From contig NC_088800.1 of assembly GCF_011386835.1 (NCBI RefSeq), positions 12,672,572 to 12,736,571 on the forward strand: a DNA stretch of 64,000 bases, read 5' to 3'. This DNA is from Chrysemys picta bellii (Eukaryota > Chordata > Testudines > Emydidae). A program made the position numbers and the translations under genes. Shown one piece after another: positions 12,028-23,080 of this stretch. Below the pieces are notes generated by a model. It had not been told where the DNA came from and made no database searches. It saw only the letters and a list, made by a program, of their open reading frames with translations. Within the stretch, counting starts at the first letter, position 1. Every line of letters begins with the position of its first letter.

Positions 12028-12035
12028 AATTATGC

Positions 12036-12429
12036 CAGAGGAGGCCAACCTGTGGCTCCGGAGCTATATGCGGCTCTTCAGAAGTTAATATGCGGCTCCT
12101 TGTATAAGCCCCGACTCCGGGGCTGGAGCTACAGGCATCAACTTTCCAAGGTACCAGGGGGTGCTCACTGCTCAACCCCTGGCTCTGCCACAGGCCCTGC
12201 CCCCACTCCACTCCTTCCCACCCCCTCCCCCGAGCCTGCTGTGCCCTCACTCCTCCCCATCCTCCCCAGAGCCTCCTGCACACCACAAAACAGGTGATGG
12301 GGAGGAAGGAGGGCTGCCAGTGGGTGGGAGGCGCTGGGGGCGGGGGAGCTGCTGACGTATTACCGTGGCTCTTTGGCAATATACATTGGTAAATTCTGAC
12401 TCCTTCTTAGGCTCAGGTGGCCACCCCTG
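12036..12429. mobile_element. hAT-like non-autonomous element
   Basis: The left end CAGAGGAGGCCAACCTG and the right end CAGGTGGCCACCCCTG are inverted relatives. The 8-bp duplication AATTATGC is exact at 12028-12035 and 12430-12437. The interior is C-rich and G-rich without a transposase, which explains the long spurious open frame on the minus strand (11903-12379). Confidence 0.85.
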
Positions 12430-12599
12430 AATTATGCTATTACGTCACCAGTTGTAATTAAGAAAAATAGCTTACTTGTTGAAGGGCCAGAAGAAAGTGT
12501 GAATTACGTCAATGTTGACCCTCTTAGGTGGTTCACCTCTGAACGTGGCCCCTGAATATATCTCTGCTAGCAGCTCTGAGAGCTAGCTGTGAAGAATAG

Positions 12600-13165
12600 T
12601 TGGTAACACATAAATGTCATGACCACATGAATGAATTCTGAATGAGTGCAAAGTGTTTAGCGTAGATAACCCATATTATAAGAGACAATTCAAAGTGAAG
12701 TGACCGGTTAGCCCCTCTGCAGTCAAAGGACAGAAAAGGGGGGTTAGTGAGTTAAGGGCTTGTCTACACTGGCACTTTACAGCGCTGCAACTTTCTCACA
12801 CAGGGGTGTAAAAACCCACGCCCCTGAGTGCTGCAAGTTTCAGCGCTGTAAAGCACTGTGTAGACAGTGCACCAGCGCTGGGAGCTGCGCCCCTCATGGA
12901 GATGGTGGTGTTGTTTTTTGGGGGTTTTTTTTAGAGCAGTGGGAAAGCTCTCTCCCAGTGCTGCGCCGCCACCACACAAGATACCTTAAACCCCTGCCAC
13001 GGCAGCACTTTAACATTGCCAGTGTAGACTAGCCCTTACAGATGGTTGTAAAAAGCCATAAAACCAGTATCTTTATTAAGACCATGATTTTTGGAGTCTA
13101 GTAAAGTTATGAAACACTGCAAACATGTTGAGTAAGTCACCTAACAAGAACTATTTGAAAAAGAG
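12600..13165 (+). repeat. LTR-like dispersed turtle repeat, interrupted by a DNA transposon
   Basis: CATATTATAAGAGACAATTC, then TTAGTGAGTTA, resumes after the insert with ACAGATGGTTGTAAAAAGCC and TCTTTATTAAGACCATGATT. The first part is related to 26935-26963. I recognise the order from turtle interspersed repeats but cannot assign a family. The element at 12755-13035 splits it and duplicates TTA. Confidence 0.45.
12755..13035. mobile_element. PIF/Harbinger-like non-autonomous DNA transposon
   Basis: The ends AGGGCTTGTCTACACTGGC and GCCAGTGTAGACTAGCCC are near-perfect terminal inverted repeats. TTA is duplicated at 12752-12754 and 13036-13038. Because the element sits in a repeat whose unbroken sequence can be inferred, the 3-bp duplication is well supported, and this favours PIF/Harbinger over hAT. 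No transposase is present. Confidence 0.75.
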
Positions 13166-13180
13166 GCGACAGTTTTAATT

Positions 13181-13938
13181 CATAGAATCATAGAATATCA
13201 GAGTTGGAAGGGACCTCAGGAGGTCATCTAGTCCAACCCCCTGCTCAAAGCAGGACCAATCCCCAACTAAATCATCCCAGCCAGGGCTTTGTCAAGTCTG
13301 ACCTTAAAAACCTCTAAGGAAGGAGATTCCACCACCTCCCTAGGTAACCCATTCCAGTGCTTCTCCATGCTCCTAGTGAAAAAGTTTTTCCTAATATCCA
13401 ACCTAAACCTCCCCAACTGCAACTTGAGACTATTACTCCTTGTTCTGTCATCAGGTACCACTGAGAACAGTCTAGATCTATCCTCTTTGGAACCCCCTTT
13501 CAGGTAGTTGAAAGCAGCTATCAAATCCCCCCTCATTCTTCTCTTCTGCAGACTAAACAATCCCAGTTCCCTCAGCCTCTCCTCAGAAGTCATGTGTTCC
13601 ATCCCCCTAATCATTTTTGTTGCCCTCCGCTGGACTCTTTCCAATTTTTCCGCATCCTTCTTGTAGTGTGGGGCCCAAAACTGGACACAGTTCTCCAGAT
13701 GAGGCCTCACCAATGTCGAATAGAGGGGAATGATCACGTTCCTCGATCTGCTGGCAATGCCCCTACTTATACAGCCCAAAATGCCGTTAGCCTCCTTGGC
13801 AACAAGGGCACACTGTTGACTCATATCCAGCTTCTCGTCCACTGTAACCCCTAGGTCCTTTTCTGCATAACTGTTTCCTAGCCATTCGGTCCCTAGTCTG
13901 TAACAGTGCATGGGATTCTTCCGTCCTAAGTGCAGGAC
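13181..13938 (-). mobile_element. CR1 LINE, 5'-truncated, relatively young
   Basis: On the plus strand the block starts with the reverse of the CR1 tail (TCATAGAATCATAGAATATC), then GAGTTGGAAGGGACCTCAGG and the ORF2 3' end. It is truncated at about 13938, near the codons for [10 protein letters not shown]. The ORF2 frame is open throughout (see 13267-13938). No clear target duplication is seen, as is usual for CR1. Confidence 0.95.
13267..13938 (-). pseudogene. CR1 ORF2 C-terminal fragment (reverse transcriptase polyprotein tail)
   Basis: About 220 codons are uninterrupted up to the native stop. Recognisable CR1 segments in order are [107 protein letters not shown] and [20 protein letters not shown]. 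This lies downstream of the catalytic core, so neither the endonuclease nor the active-site part of the reverse transcriptase is present. It is a truncated relic without its own promoter. The lack of stops suggests a fairly recent insertion. Confidence 0.95.
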
Positions 13939-14616
13939 TCAACATTAACATGTTGTGGCAGTTTTTTTTATTGAGATTTCCATGAAAAAAAATATTAAAA
14001 TTGCAAATGTCAAACATTTTTGACAAGTTCTACACTCAACTTTTCCGTATCTAATTCTTCAAAATGGGTCTGACAATAGCAACAGGAGTTAAGGAAATGT
14101 GAGGGTTAAGGAAATGTTTGCAAGGTACTTTTTGATGCTCAGATGAAACATTATGGAAATTAAAACTGTGTGTGCGCGTGCATGTTTGAATGTCCATTTG
14201 GGACTCTTGAATGCCGGAACAGTCAGGGCAATACATCAAGGGCATTGGGGAGTGCAGGTGTGTGTCCACTCAATCTTTTTAGGCATGTAACATTGCCATT
14301 AAATAAAGATGCCTCATTGAGATTGTTATTAAAAGACTATAATGCTAATTTGATGGGGGAAGAAAAATTCCCATAGAAATAAATCACATTTTTTTTTCTT
14401 TTCAATCGTTCTTGCAGATCCTGAAAAATTGTATTCACTAAGCACTTTAGGTGCTGAGAACATTTCATGAGTCACAATCATGATCTGCCTGTCACTCTCA
14501 TTTGAAGACTGGAAAGTAAGCTATTACTAGATACCATCCATCAACTACAATTTCAAACTGCTACGTGATGGGGGACGGGGTAGTACAGAAGGTTGGTAAT
14601 GGGATACAAAAGCATA
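13939..14616. other. Mostly unique DNA
   Basis: A stretch near 13960-14060 (TTTCCATGAAAAAAAATATT) resembles a decayed A-rich repeat also seen near 53300-53500. No gene or RNA is recognised. Confidence 0.35.
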
Positions 14617-14624
14617 TCTTAGGT

Positions 14625-15372
14625 CAGTGGTTTTCAAACTGCTGGTCGTGACTCAGTACTGGGTTGCGGAATGGAAGGCACTGGGTCGCAGCGGAGTTGG
14701 TCAGCACCACCAACCGGGCCATTAAAAGGCCCATCGGTGGTGCTGCCAGGCTAAGGCAGGCTAGTCCCTACCTGTTCTGACACCGCGCTGTGCTCCAGAA
14801 GGGGCCAGCAGCAGGTCCAGCTCCTAGGCCCCCACCCCGAGCACTCCCTTACCCAGGAACCGGCCAATGGGAACTGGGGGGGCAGTACTTGAGGGCGAGA
14901 GCCACGCACGCACCTCCGCCTAGGATCCAGACCTGCTGCTGGCCACTTCCGGGGCGCAGCCCGGTCCATGGTGCCAGGACAGGCAGGAAGCCTGCTTTAG
15001 CACCCTCGCTGTGCCATTGACGGGCAGCCACCTGAGGTAAGCCCATGCCCCAATCCCCTGCCCCCGCCCTGAGCTCTTCCCCAAACCCGGAGCCCCTTCC
15101 TTCACCCAAAACCCTCATCCCCAGCCCCATTCCAGAGCCTGCACCCCCAGCTCAGAGCCCTGACCCCCTCCTGCACTCCAATCCCCTGCCCCAACCCCCC
15201 CAAAAACCCAGAGCCCCTTCCTGCTCCCCTCACCCCACAACCCTCACCCTTACAGCCCAACCCTCTTCCCCAGCCCTGAGCCCCTCCCACACCCCAAACC
15301 CCTCTGTTGGGTCACGGGCATCAACAATTTTCTTCAACTGGGACGCCAGAAAAAAAAGTTTGAAAACCACTG
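14625..15372. mobile_element. hAT-like non-autonomous element, 748 bp, C-rich interior
   Basis: The ends CAGTGGTTTTCAAACTG and AAGTTTGAAAACCACTG are inverted repeats. The 8-bp flanks are TCTTAGGT (14617-14624) and CCTTAGGT (15373-15380). From about 15040 to 15305 the interior is a run of imperfect C-rich units (AGCCCC, CCAACC), giving long but meaningless open frames on both strands. No transposase domain is present. Confidence 0.85.
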
Positions 15373-15380
15373 CCTTAGGT

Positions 15381-16510
15381 TGCCAGCTCTAAAACAACCG
15401 AGACTTGTAGGGACTCAAAGCCATTACTGTTTGGCAGGCTGTGTGAAATGAATTGGTGGTCTCTCAGCACTTCCTACTGGACAGGTGTGCAATGTCACCA
15501 AAAACACTCTAAAAATTACGTACACTGGTTCCGAAACTCCCATTAGTAAGAGCAAGTCTGCATCTCCCACTGAAAACCAACTCATTCTAAATAGCAGTAG
15601 TGCATCTCCCACTGAAAACCAAGCTCTTTCTTCCCCTTTGGAACACACAGTCGGAGGAAATTCAATCTGAATGATCAGTCTGCAAAAAACAAATACCCCC
15701 AAAATATAATATGACTCTACTGCCTGGTGCATTGGTTCACTGATGTAGAACTGAGAGCTGTACCGGCAAGCTGACCTAATCACAGCTGTTGGTAGAATTA
15801 AGTTCCTGCAGCCATTTCTTCTCCTACAGAAGATCGGATCAGTTTAGGGGAGTGGAATGCTCTTAATCCTGACCTGGCATTGCTTGAGGTATTCAATGCA
15901 CAGCTGCTGTATTACAACAAGCCCCCCCAACTTTTGTCTCCACCTGACAAGCACCAAGCTGACAGCAGCAGCGGGGTGTGTGTGTGAGAGAGAGAGAGAG
16001 AGCTTTTTTCCAAAACAGCTGTGCTGGCACTGGCTATTAATGTTTCAGGATAACTAACCGCCTTCTCGTCCGAGCTGCCTCTGTACATTTTAGCCTGTTC
16101 ATGTGGAAATGGGATATTGCAGGCCTTATATTGTGCTTTGACACAGACTAATTTTGCCTTTGATTTGTTCACATAAGTATGTGTCCATGTGAAAGCAAAG
16201 GGCGTGCCCCAGGTAATGGAGCAGACGGACATAGTCACCCTTCTTTTAGGATTCCAAAGAAATGAGTTGTATGACACGTGGCTACTGTTGAAACATTTCT
16301 CATTTGATTTTATTTCTTAGAACAGAGTGGAATCTTGCAGAAGGTCAGGGCTCTATCCACACCTTCTGTTCTTTCGGCTTCCCTTCACCTGAACTTTAAT
16401 GATGTTAAAGAGCCTCAAAGATTAGAATCTATAAAACATTTAACATGAGAAATGTGACAGAATAGATTGAAACTCACTGCTGTCCCTCACAGTAGAAAAA
16501 TATCTTTTTC
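15381..16510. other. Unique DNA with two small simple repeats
   Basis: A 22-bp unit is duplicated in tandem at 15559-15580 and 15601-15622. A TG/AG tract lies at about 15975-16001. Otherwise nothing is recognised. Confidence 0.4.
15559..15622 (+). repeat. Local direct repeat, 42-bp period
   Basis: TGCATCTCCCACTGAAAACC plus two A bases occurs at 15559-15580 and again at 15601-15622. The period is a multiple of three, so a short amino-acid repeat appears in an antisense frame, but nothing suggests that this frame is used. Confidence 0.8.
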
Positions 16511-16522
16511 AAGATTTCTCAG

Positions 16523-16623
16523 TATCAGAGGGGTAGCCATGTTAGTCTGGATCTGTAAAAAGCAACAGAGTCCTGGGGCACTGTTAATCTTAAAGGTGCC
16601 ACAGGACTTTCTGTTGCTTTTTA
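16523..16623 (+). mobile_element. Fold-back SINE-type retroposon, short
   Basis: The head TATCAGAGGGGTAGCCATGT through GGATCTGT is followed by an A5 tract and 25 bp of body (16557-16581), a 14-nt loop (16582-16595) and an inverted copy of the body (16596-16622). The inverted arm ends in T5, the complement of the A5 tract, and has no head. The arms differ by one substitution and a 2-nt indel. The 12-bp duplication AAGATTTCTCAG is exact at 16511-16522 and 16624-16635. The head matches the one at 2396-2431. Confidence 0.85.
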
Positions 16624-16635
16624 AAGATTTCTCAG

Positions 16636-17589
16636 GTAACAGATCACTCCCAGAAATGTTTGGAATTCCTGTTTGCCTCGTTTATTGTTGATTTCAGCAG
16701 GAAATGCAATGGACAGCTGAGGAAATGAGTCCATTGTGGAATGAAGAAGTTCCTCTGACCCTAGAGAACAAAAATACTTTGCCACCACCTCGGAGGGAGG
16801 TGACTATGTGGTCACCCTCCAACAGACTGAAACTGCAGTAGCAGGTTTATAGATAGGACAGTTGGCACAGAGAACATAGTACCTGATGCAGTTATACAAC
16901 CCTGCACATGAGCCTATAGCCAGTGAAGAAGAGCTGGGAGTGAAGAGAGAGAGATGAAAGAAACATTGGCATACTCAAGAATTCATTTTCTCTATCAAGC
17001 TTCAACATATGGATAGGGATTTGGAATGCTCCAAAGCGTGGTGGAGTTTGGATCTGAAGTTTTTGTCCAATCCATTACAAGGAGAGGGGACATGTGAAAT
17101 TTGGATCAATATTTTGATTCAGATTTCAACCTTCCCCACCCTCCAAGGTTTTGGCCTCCTCACATCTGAGGAACTGATTCTGGTTCATCACTAAGGGTCA
17201 CAGAAAAAGCTCAACTCACTGTCTATTCCATCAGAGCACCTGTGGATATAGGAAGCCTGACCATCACAAGTTCTGGTTTAACTTTTTTGCTATTTGGGAG
17301 TTTTGGATTCAGGCTTCCTGTAATTGACCCAAAGAGGAGGCAGAGAAGTGGAATGGGAGAGTCACCCAGTTAATCAAGGTAAAGGTGAGCAAGTTGAGCA
17401 GATGGGATACTCTGTATAAGAGGACTCACCTCATGTATGGCTTGAGCCTGTGCCATTCAAGTCAATGGGAATCACAAATCACAGTGAAATAATTTGTGTG
17501 TGAACACATTTAAATAAAAGCTCTTGTTGGCTGCTGAAAATCAAATCACCCTGCGACTGGGATGGAGAACTTATGAGTTTGTCTTGGAG
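16636..17589. other. Unique DNA, nothing recognised
   Basis: There is one 'AAGTCAATGGGA' motif at 17456-17470, part of a recurrent ancient repeat. No gene is recognised. Confidence 0.4.
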
Positions 17590-17957
17590 GTCAGCGGACA
17601 ATGAATGCAGATTTAAAACAAACAAAAGGAAGTATTTCTTCACACAATGCACAGTCAACCTATGTAACTCTTTGCCGGAGGATGATGTGAAGGCCAAGAC
17701 TATAACAGGGTTAAAAAAAGAACTAGATAAATTCATGGAGGACAGGTCCATCAATGGCTATTAGCCACAATGGGCGGGGATGGTGTCCTAGCCTCTGTTT
17801 GCCAGAAACTGGAATGTGCGACGGGGGGATGGATCACTTGATGATTACCCATTCCGTTCATTCCCTCTGAAGCACCTGGCATTGTCCATTGTCGGAAGAC
17901 AGGATACTGGGCTAAATGGACCTTTGGTCTGACCCAGTATGGCCATTCTTATGTTCT
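17590..17957 (+). mobile_element. CR1 LINE, 5'-truncated 3' end
   Basis: The block runs from the last part of ORF2 through the 3' untranslated region (TCCATCAATGGCTATTAGCC, GATGGATCACTTGATGATTA, CATTGTCGGAAGACAGGATA) to GACCCAGTATGGCCATTCTT and ATGTTCTTA. The orientation is plus. The left boundary is uncertain by some tens of bases. Confidence 0.9.
17612..17764 (+). pseudogene. CR1 ORF2 extreme C-terminus
   Basis: The frame reads FKTNKRKYFFTQCTVN, then LCNSLPEDDVKAKTITGLKK, then ELDKFMEDRSINGY and a stop at 17762-17764. This is the conserved last part of CR1 ORF2, which is followed directly by the 3' untranslated region. It is a relic. Confidence 0.9.
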
Positions 17958-20710
17958 TAATGAAGATAATTTTGCTCCTCTGCTATAAAGAGTGAAGTTC
18001 TCCAAGTCTCAAAATATTTGGTGTTTTTCTTAAAGCCATTGCTCTTGGAGCCATGTGCTTAGGTGAGAATCTCAGCTTTCATTTTTAAGAAGAGTAAGTT
18101 TCTAGCCCTCAAGGTGGTGGAGAAAAGCTTGTTTTAATTATTATTAGGTATTATGAGGTGAGAAGTGTACAAAGATCTATATAAGTTTCTGATGAAGTCT
18201 GAAACTTTTGGAGCACCAAATTTAACCAAACCATGAGAGTTTCACACATCTCAGATCAATTCAAAGCAAAAACTTGAAGCTCTATCTAGTGAGACGAAGA
18301 GAAAAAATTCCACTGCTCCATTCAAGCATTAACCTTATTGCGAAGGAGTTCTATTGTTTATTTGTCTTGCTCTTGACAAATACACACATGAAAAAGGATA
18401 ATGTTGAGAGAGAAAATATCGCTAATGTCATGAGATTATCTGGGAAACCAGAAAAAAATTATTTAATCACAAATCAATATATAATACCCTGCATAAAGGT
18501 GACATTTGTTTGACTGGTGCTTGAACATCATAGTGTAGGTAAAGGGTTGTGCTGTGTGTGTGTGTGTGTGTGTGTGTATACACACAGCACATCCTATATA
18601 TATATATAGGAAAGCTTATGTTCTGAAATGACTTACCATTTTCTTCTGAGGACGTTTGTTTCAGTGCATCCAAGGCATATCAGATGGCTCATTTCCTTTT
18701 CCATGATGAGTCTGGGTTCTGGAGAAAATCTGACAAAATACAATGGTTAGGGATTCTGACTCTTTGGGCCTGATTCTTCCCTTGCAGGCTGGCGCATAAA
18801 GCAGGAGTAAGTGCACGGAAGTGAATGGAGTTTCACCCCTCTAAAACTGGTGTCAGATCAGAATCAAGGCCTGATGCTGTGAGTGTGCTCAGGCTGTCCT
18901 ATTACTTCCTGCAAGCTATATTCCTGATGGGCAAACCTCAAAGATTTGAAGAGCCCCTCAAAATTTCAGGAGCTAAACCTTGTAATTCTTCTTAGCATTA
19001 AGCAGATTCCCCTCCTCCTTTTAACATGCCTCCCCTCACCTGTTCCACACTAGCAGATCAAATTTCCTGATAGGCCTTTTTCATCTCTAATTCCAAGAGG
19101 GGGGAGGATCTACCTGTGAATTTGGGGGTTAATTTTCATTGCCCCACACCGAGGGTAATTAAACATACAGCCCCAAGTCAGAACAGGAGTTTGATGTCCA
19201 AGACTCCACATACCTTGTGGGAAAGGTACCCTCAACCAGTCTCTCTTGCTGACTGAATTGAAAGCGACACATTCTATCTGTCATCAGATTCCCGTGGAGT
19301 ATCAATAGATTTCTTGTTACGATGTTGTCTTGTCAGTTGGTAGGCCTATACATTTTGTGCCATGTGCTTGCAAGGATAGGGCTTGGGATGGGAGTCAGCG
19401 GGAAAGGCTTTGTAACCTCAGTAGGAACAGAAGGGGGGCAATGTTAAAAAGCGAAGTGACAGTCAAGAATCTTGCTTATTTCCAGTCTGATACTGAGCAG
19501 TTATTCTAGCCTCATGTTTTGAAAACTGGACCTCTCCCTCTTCCTTTGTAGGTCAAGGACTGAAATTTGGGCATAAGGAAGGAAAATTTTGCATCCGTGT
19601 AAAAATTCTATTGGGAAAAAGTGAAGCCAGACAGCCCCCAAAATCTTCCTTCCACAATATCAAGGAAGCTGAAGTGTCTTCCACTAAATAAACACACAAA
19701 TTGAATTAAATACAAAACACTATTTAAGACAAAGAACCCAAATGTAGACTTAAAATTACAAATATGGGAATGTTGCCCATTGGGATCTAGCCTTGGCAAT
19801 CAGGACAAATCTGCCACACACAAAAAGAGCACATTCCGTGTAAACTCTACAAAATTGGGCTCACCACTTTGCTGTTTTCTCCTGCAGGATATGGAAATTA
19901 TGTCAGGAAGTGGAGCTGTGGCTTCATGAAGAAAAAAAAAGGGGGGGGACCCCCTCCCCTCCCCTTTGCAGGAAGCAATACAAAACCTGCCAAAAAGTCC
20001 GGACTGTCCCAAGGAATTTCAGATGGATCACTACCTTTCATGAACCACTGGACACATCTGGAAGCTAGCTGTGGAAAATTAGAATTCTGGGACTAGATAG
20101 ACCACAGGAAAACATCATTATCCACAACATATTGGCTCTCCTGTCTTGGTGGGGAAAGCAGCATTACTGTTTGGGTAGGTGAATGGGGATTCTGATTGGA
20201 ATACTGTTTCTGTCTAATAGCTCGTTGATTGAACAAGATGGAATTCATTGCAGTGCCTTGTATTATTGGATTAGGCATTGAAGCCTGGAGGAAAGTTTCT
20301 TCCTGAACAAGCAACAGGAAATATTTTGTAGCTTACACCAAGAGGTAAACACCAAATTGGCAACATAGACATGATTAATTTGGGTCTGCCTGCTCCCCCA
20401 TTCAGGAGGGGAGGAGGAGACCGGGACACATTTTTCAGTGGAAGAAACTTATTTTCGGAAGACAAAATGCAGTCAAAACTGTTTTGAATTCTTCCTGGGC
20501 CTTTTGTGTAACAAACTGCAGCACAAAGAAGTACAGCATGAATATCTCTCACAGTAAAGCACAATCCTATTCTGATTTCTAGTAAGGATGCTTCATGTTC
20601 ACACTGCTTTGTCCTCTATCACCACTTTCCACCCCTTATGCGCTCCTTATTTAGGTACACCCACCTCTCCATTACCAAATCATCCCATTACATTAGAGAG
20701 GAAGGATGGA
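17958..20710. other. Mostly unique DNA with one microsatellite and one old palindromic repeat
   Basis: A GT tract and a TA palindrome lie at 18551-18610. At 18770-18872 GGGCCTGATTCTTCCC and ATCAGAATCAAGGCCT are inverted ends of an ancient palindromic repeat. No gene is recognised. Confidence 0.4.
18551..18610. repeat. GT microsatellite next to a TA palindrome
   Basis: GCTGTGTG opens a GT tract that closes with CACACAGC, so the tract sits inside an inverted repeat. It is followed by an 18-bp perfect palindrome (18593-18610) of CC, alternating T and A, then GG. Confidence 0.85.
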
Positions 20711-20965
20711 CCCACGGTGAAGGCTGTGGGCTCAGCTCAGGAGATCTGGCTTCAATTCCTGGTTCTACCACAAACTTTTTAGGTGACTCAGCAAGTCATT
20801 TAATCTCTCGGTGCCTCTGTCCCCCACTTGTAAAATGATAATCCTTCCTTTTTTCCTCCCCTTTGTCTGTCTATCTATTTAGATTGTAAGCTCCTTGGGG
20901 CTGGGAATGTCTCTTGCTAAGTGTATGTACAATGCCTAGCATAATGGAGCTCTGTGTGATGAATG
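20711..20965 (+). mobile_element. MIR-like CORE-SINE
   Basis: GGCTGTGGGCTCAGCTCAGG begins the head. AGCAAGTCATTTAATCTCTC and CACTTGTAAAATGATAATCC are core features. AGATTGTAAGCTCCTTGGGG, TGTACAATGCCTAGCA and TAATGGAGCTC make up the 3' part. It is the most complete MIR-like copy in the window. Confidence 0.7.
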
Positions 20966-21681
20966 GGGAAACTATCTGTATTATTTTTTATGAATATGGT
21001 GCAAGCCTCTGTGGGTACATCTACATTTGAGCGGAGAGGTGTGATGCCAGCTCATGTGGACGTACCCACACTAGCTTTGCTCAAGCCGGGGCCTAAAACT
21101 AGCAGTGTATCTGCCACAACACAGGTAGCAACTCAGTCTAGCCACCTAAGTACATACTGAGGGGGTTGGGCAGGATTGTACTCAGGACAGCTAGCACTCG
21201 ATGGGAATCACACCTCCCAGCTCAAAGGTAGACATAGCCAGTGTGTTCAGGTGTGCGGGGTTACTCACTATAGAGTTAAATCAAAGGACTCTGTACATGG
21301 GAAAGCCCACAGGAAATGAAAGAACGGCAAAGGTAAGTCAGTGTCAGGTACACACCTTCAAAGCAGGTATGATAAAAATGGCTGGGCTATCAGGAGGGAA
21401 TAAACTACTGACCTGGCTCCATCCAGGCCAAAATGGTTTACTCTTCCCAAGGCCAAGCTTGGGATCAAGGGAGATCTAAAACCTCCACGACCCTAGAAAA
21501 CGGAGGGGGGTTGGGTGAGCCAGAGAGGCTGCCCAGAGTGTGTCAGTGAGAAGCTGATGGGCTGAAGCACACACATCAAGAGACAAATGCTAGGAGCATG
21601 GGCAGTGTGTTTCCTCCCTGCCAGAGGTTAGCAGGGCTGAGGGGAATTTGCAAAGTTGTATGTAATACCGAAGCATGCAGG
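20966..21681. other. Harbinger-like remnant at about 21012-21239, otherwise unique
   Basis: GGGTACATCTACATTTGAGC and AAGGTAGACATAGCC are inverted relatives, and TGGGAATCACACCTCCCAGC resembles the interior of the element at 59873. The boundaries are approximate and no target duplication is clear. Confidence 0.4.
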
Positions 21682-22003
21682 CCTTTTATTTTTACCGGGT
21701 GTTCTGTGTGCTGTCCACCTTTGAGGAATGAATAAACACTGTCTTGTTTAGAAAAGGCTGCACTGCGTTGCTGCAAACTTCTGCTGGTTGCGTTGTTCCC
21801 AAGAGGAGTCCGTCCCCAGCAGAGATACAGGCTCCTATGGACTGTTGAAGGAGCCACGGTGAGAATCAAAGGTGCTTAAGCCAGGGATCCCGTCTCAGAG
21901 TAGCAGCATCTTGGGGTTGCCCATTGAGAAAGTATAGGCCCTGGGCCACCACCTAAAAGGGACATACTCCAAGGGAAGTGATTTAAGGCTCAGAGGGAGA
22001 GCA
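21682..22003 (+). repeat. LTR-like dispersed repeat, copy A
   Basis: AATAAACACTGTCTTGTTTA, GAAAAGGCTGCACTGCGTTG and CTGCAAACTTCTGCTGGTTG align in order with copies at 26964-27620 and 37122-37440. TCAGAGTAGCAGCATC and GGCTCAGAGGGAGAGC follow. The AATAAA near the start and the length suggest the 3' part of an LTR or another retroelement. The family is not identified. Confidence 0.6.
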
Positions 22004-22809
22004 GGCCCTGTGGTTCCATTATGCTCTGATCTTGGTTGAAGTCGGTGGGGCACTGCTGTAAGCTATAAGCCGCTGCATTGCAATCTTTAATCCTTTCCAT
22101 TATGTTATGCATCATAATGCGTTTTGATGGCAGTTCTGTGATGGGGACACCGTTCCAGTAGGAACAAGAGTGAGACAAATCACTAATTTCACATAACTCT
22201 CCCGAGCTTCCTTCAGAGAGAGAGAGAGATCTTACAGACACAAATGGTTGTGCAGGAGCTGTTACCATATGTGGTTAACTCATGTTCCATACACCTAGAG
22301 AAAAGATCCTTTTGATATCATCCTTGCACTGTTTGAATGGACAGAAAGGAAAACGAAGGCAAAGGGTTCCCCCTCCCCTCACTGCTCTCTAATAAGCACC
22401 AGGCAGCCTGCTCACTGATCCATAACGTAAACGTAAGAGTAGCATGCCAGAGCTGCCGCCGAGGCTAATCATGAAAAGCAGAGATGTCCTAAGGGTCATG
22501 CAGCCTTTTGGGGGATGCTCAGCAATCCCAGCCCATTGTGGGGGCGGGATCGCCCTTCCAGGAAAGGGAACAGAAGTATTTCGTTGATTTCATCGATGCC
22601 TACGTTGCTCTTTGGGATGCCTTCCACTCCTCTTCCTTTCCTAGTGGTCTCATTTTTCTGCTTTATCTTCCTTTCTAAGCCTTTCACACACACCCTCAGA
22701 CCATGTCTACACTGGGGCATAGCTACAGCACCATTTTAAGTGTCGACCAGGCCTTCGGCTTTATCTTTTTCATAACCTCTTCCTCTGTTCCCACCACTTT
22801 ATTATCCCT
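22004..22809. other. Mostly unique DNA
   Basis: A 55-bp remnant at 22699-22754 (CCATGTCTACACTGGGG and an inverted end near TCGACCAGGCC) may be a deleted Harbinger-like element. An AG tract lies at 22216-22228. No gene is recognised. Confidence 0.35.
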
Positions 22810-22817
22810 CCTCCTCG

Positions 22818-23072
22818 CAGGGCCGGCTCCAGGCACCAGCACAGGAAGCAGGTGCTTGGGGTGGCCAATGGGAAGGGGTGGCATGTCCGGGTCTTCGGCG
22901 GCAATTCAGTGCCAGGTCCCTCAGTCCCTCTAGGAGGGAAGGACCGGCCGCTGAATTGCTGCCAAAGAATGAAGCAGCGCGGTAGAGCTGCCGCCGATCA
23001 CAGCTTTTCTCCCCCCCCCTTTTTCTTTTTTCTTTGCCCCTTGGGGTGACAAAAAAGCTGGAGCCGGACCTG
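22818..23072. mobile_element. hAT-like non-autonomous element
   Basis: The ends CAGGGCCGGCTCCAGG and AGCTGGAGCCGGACCTG are inverted repeats. The 8-bp flanks are CCTCCTCG (22810-22817) and CCTCCTCT (23073-23080). The interior is GC-rich with a pyrimidine tract near 23010-23040. Termini are related to 9086 and 41976. Confidence 0.8.
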
Positions 23073-23080
23073 CCTCCTCT

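Noticed and set aside
11903..12379. 158-codon frame on the minus strand
   Set aside because: Covers most of the hAT element at 12036-12429; no domain.
12755..13035. hAT assignment for the GTCTACACT-type elements
   Set aside because: No 8-bp duplication could be found, while TTA fits the reconstructed empty site.
16596..16622. L1-type twin-priming inversion as the explanation for the fold-backs
   Set aside because: Twin priming inverts part of the element without duplicating it. Here the same body segment is present twice.
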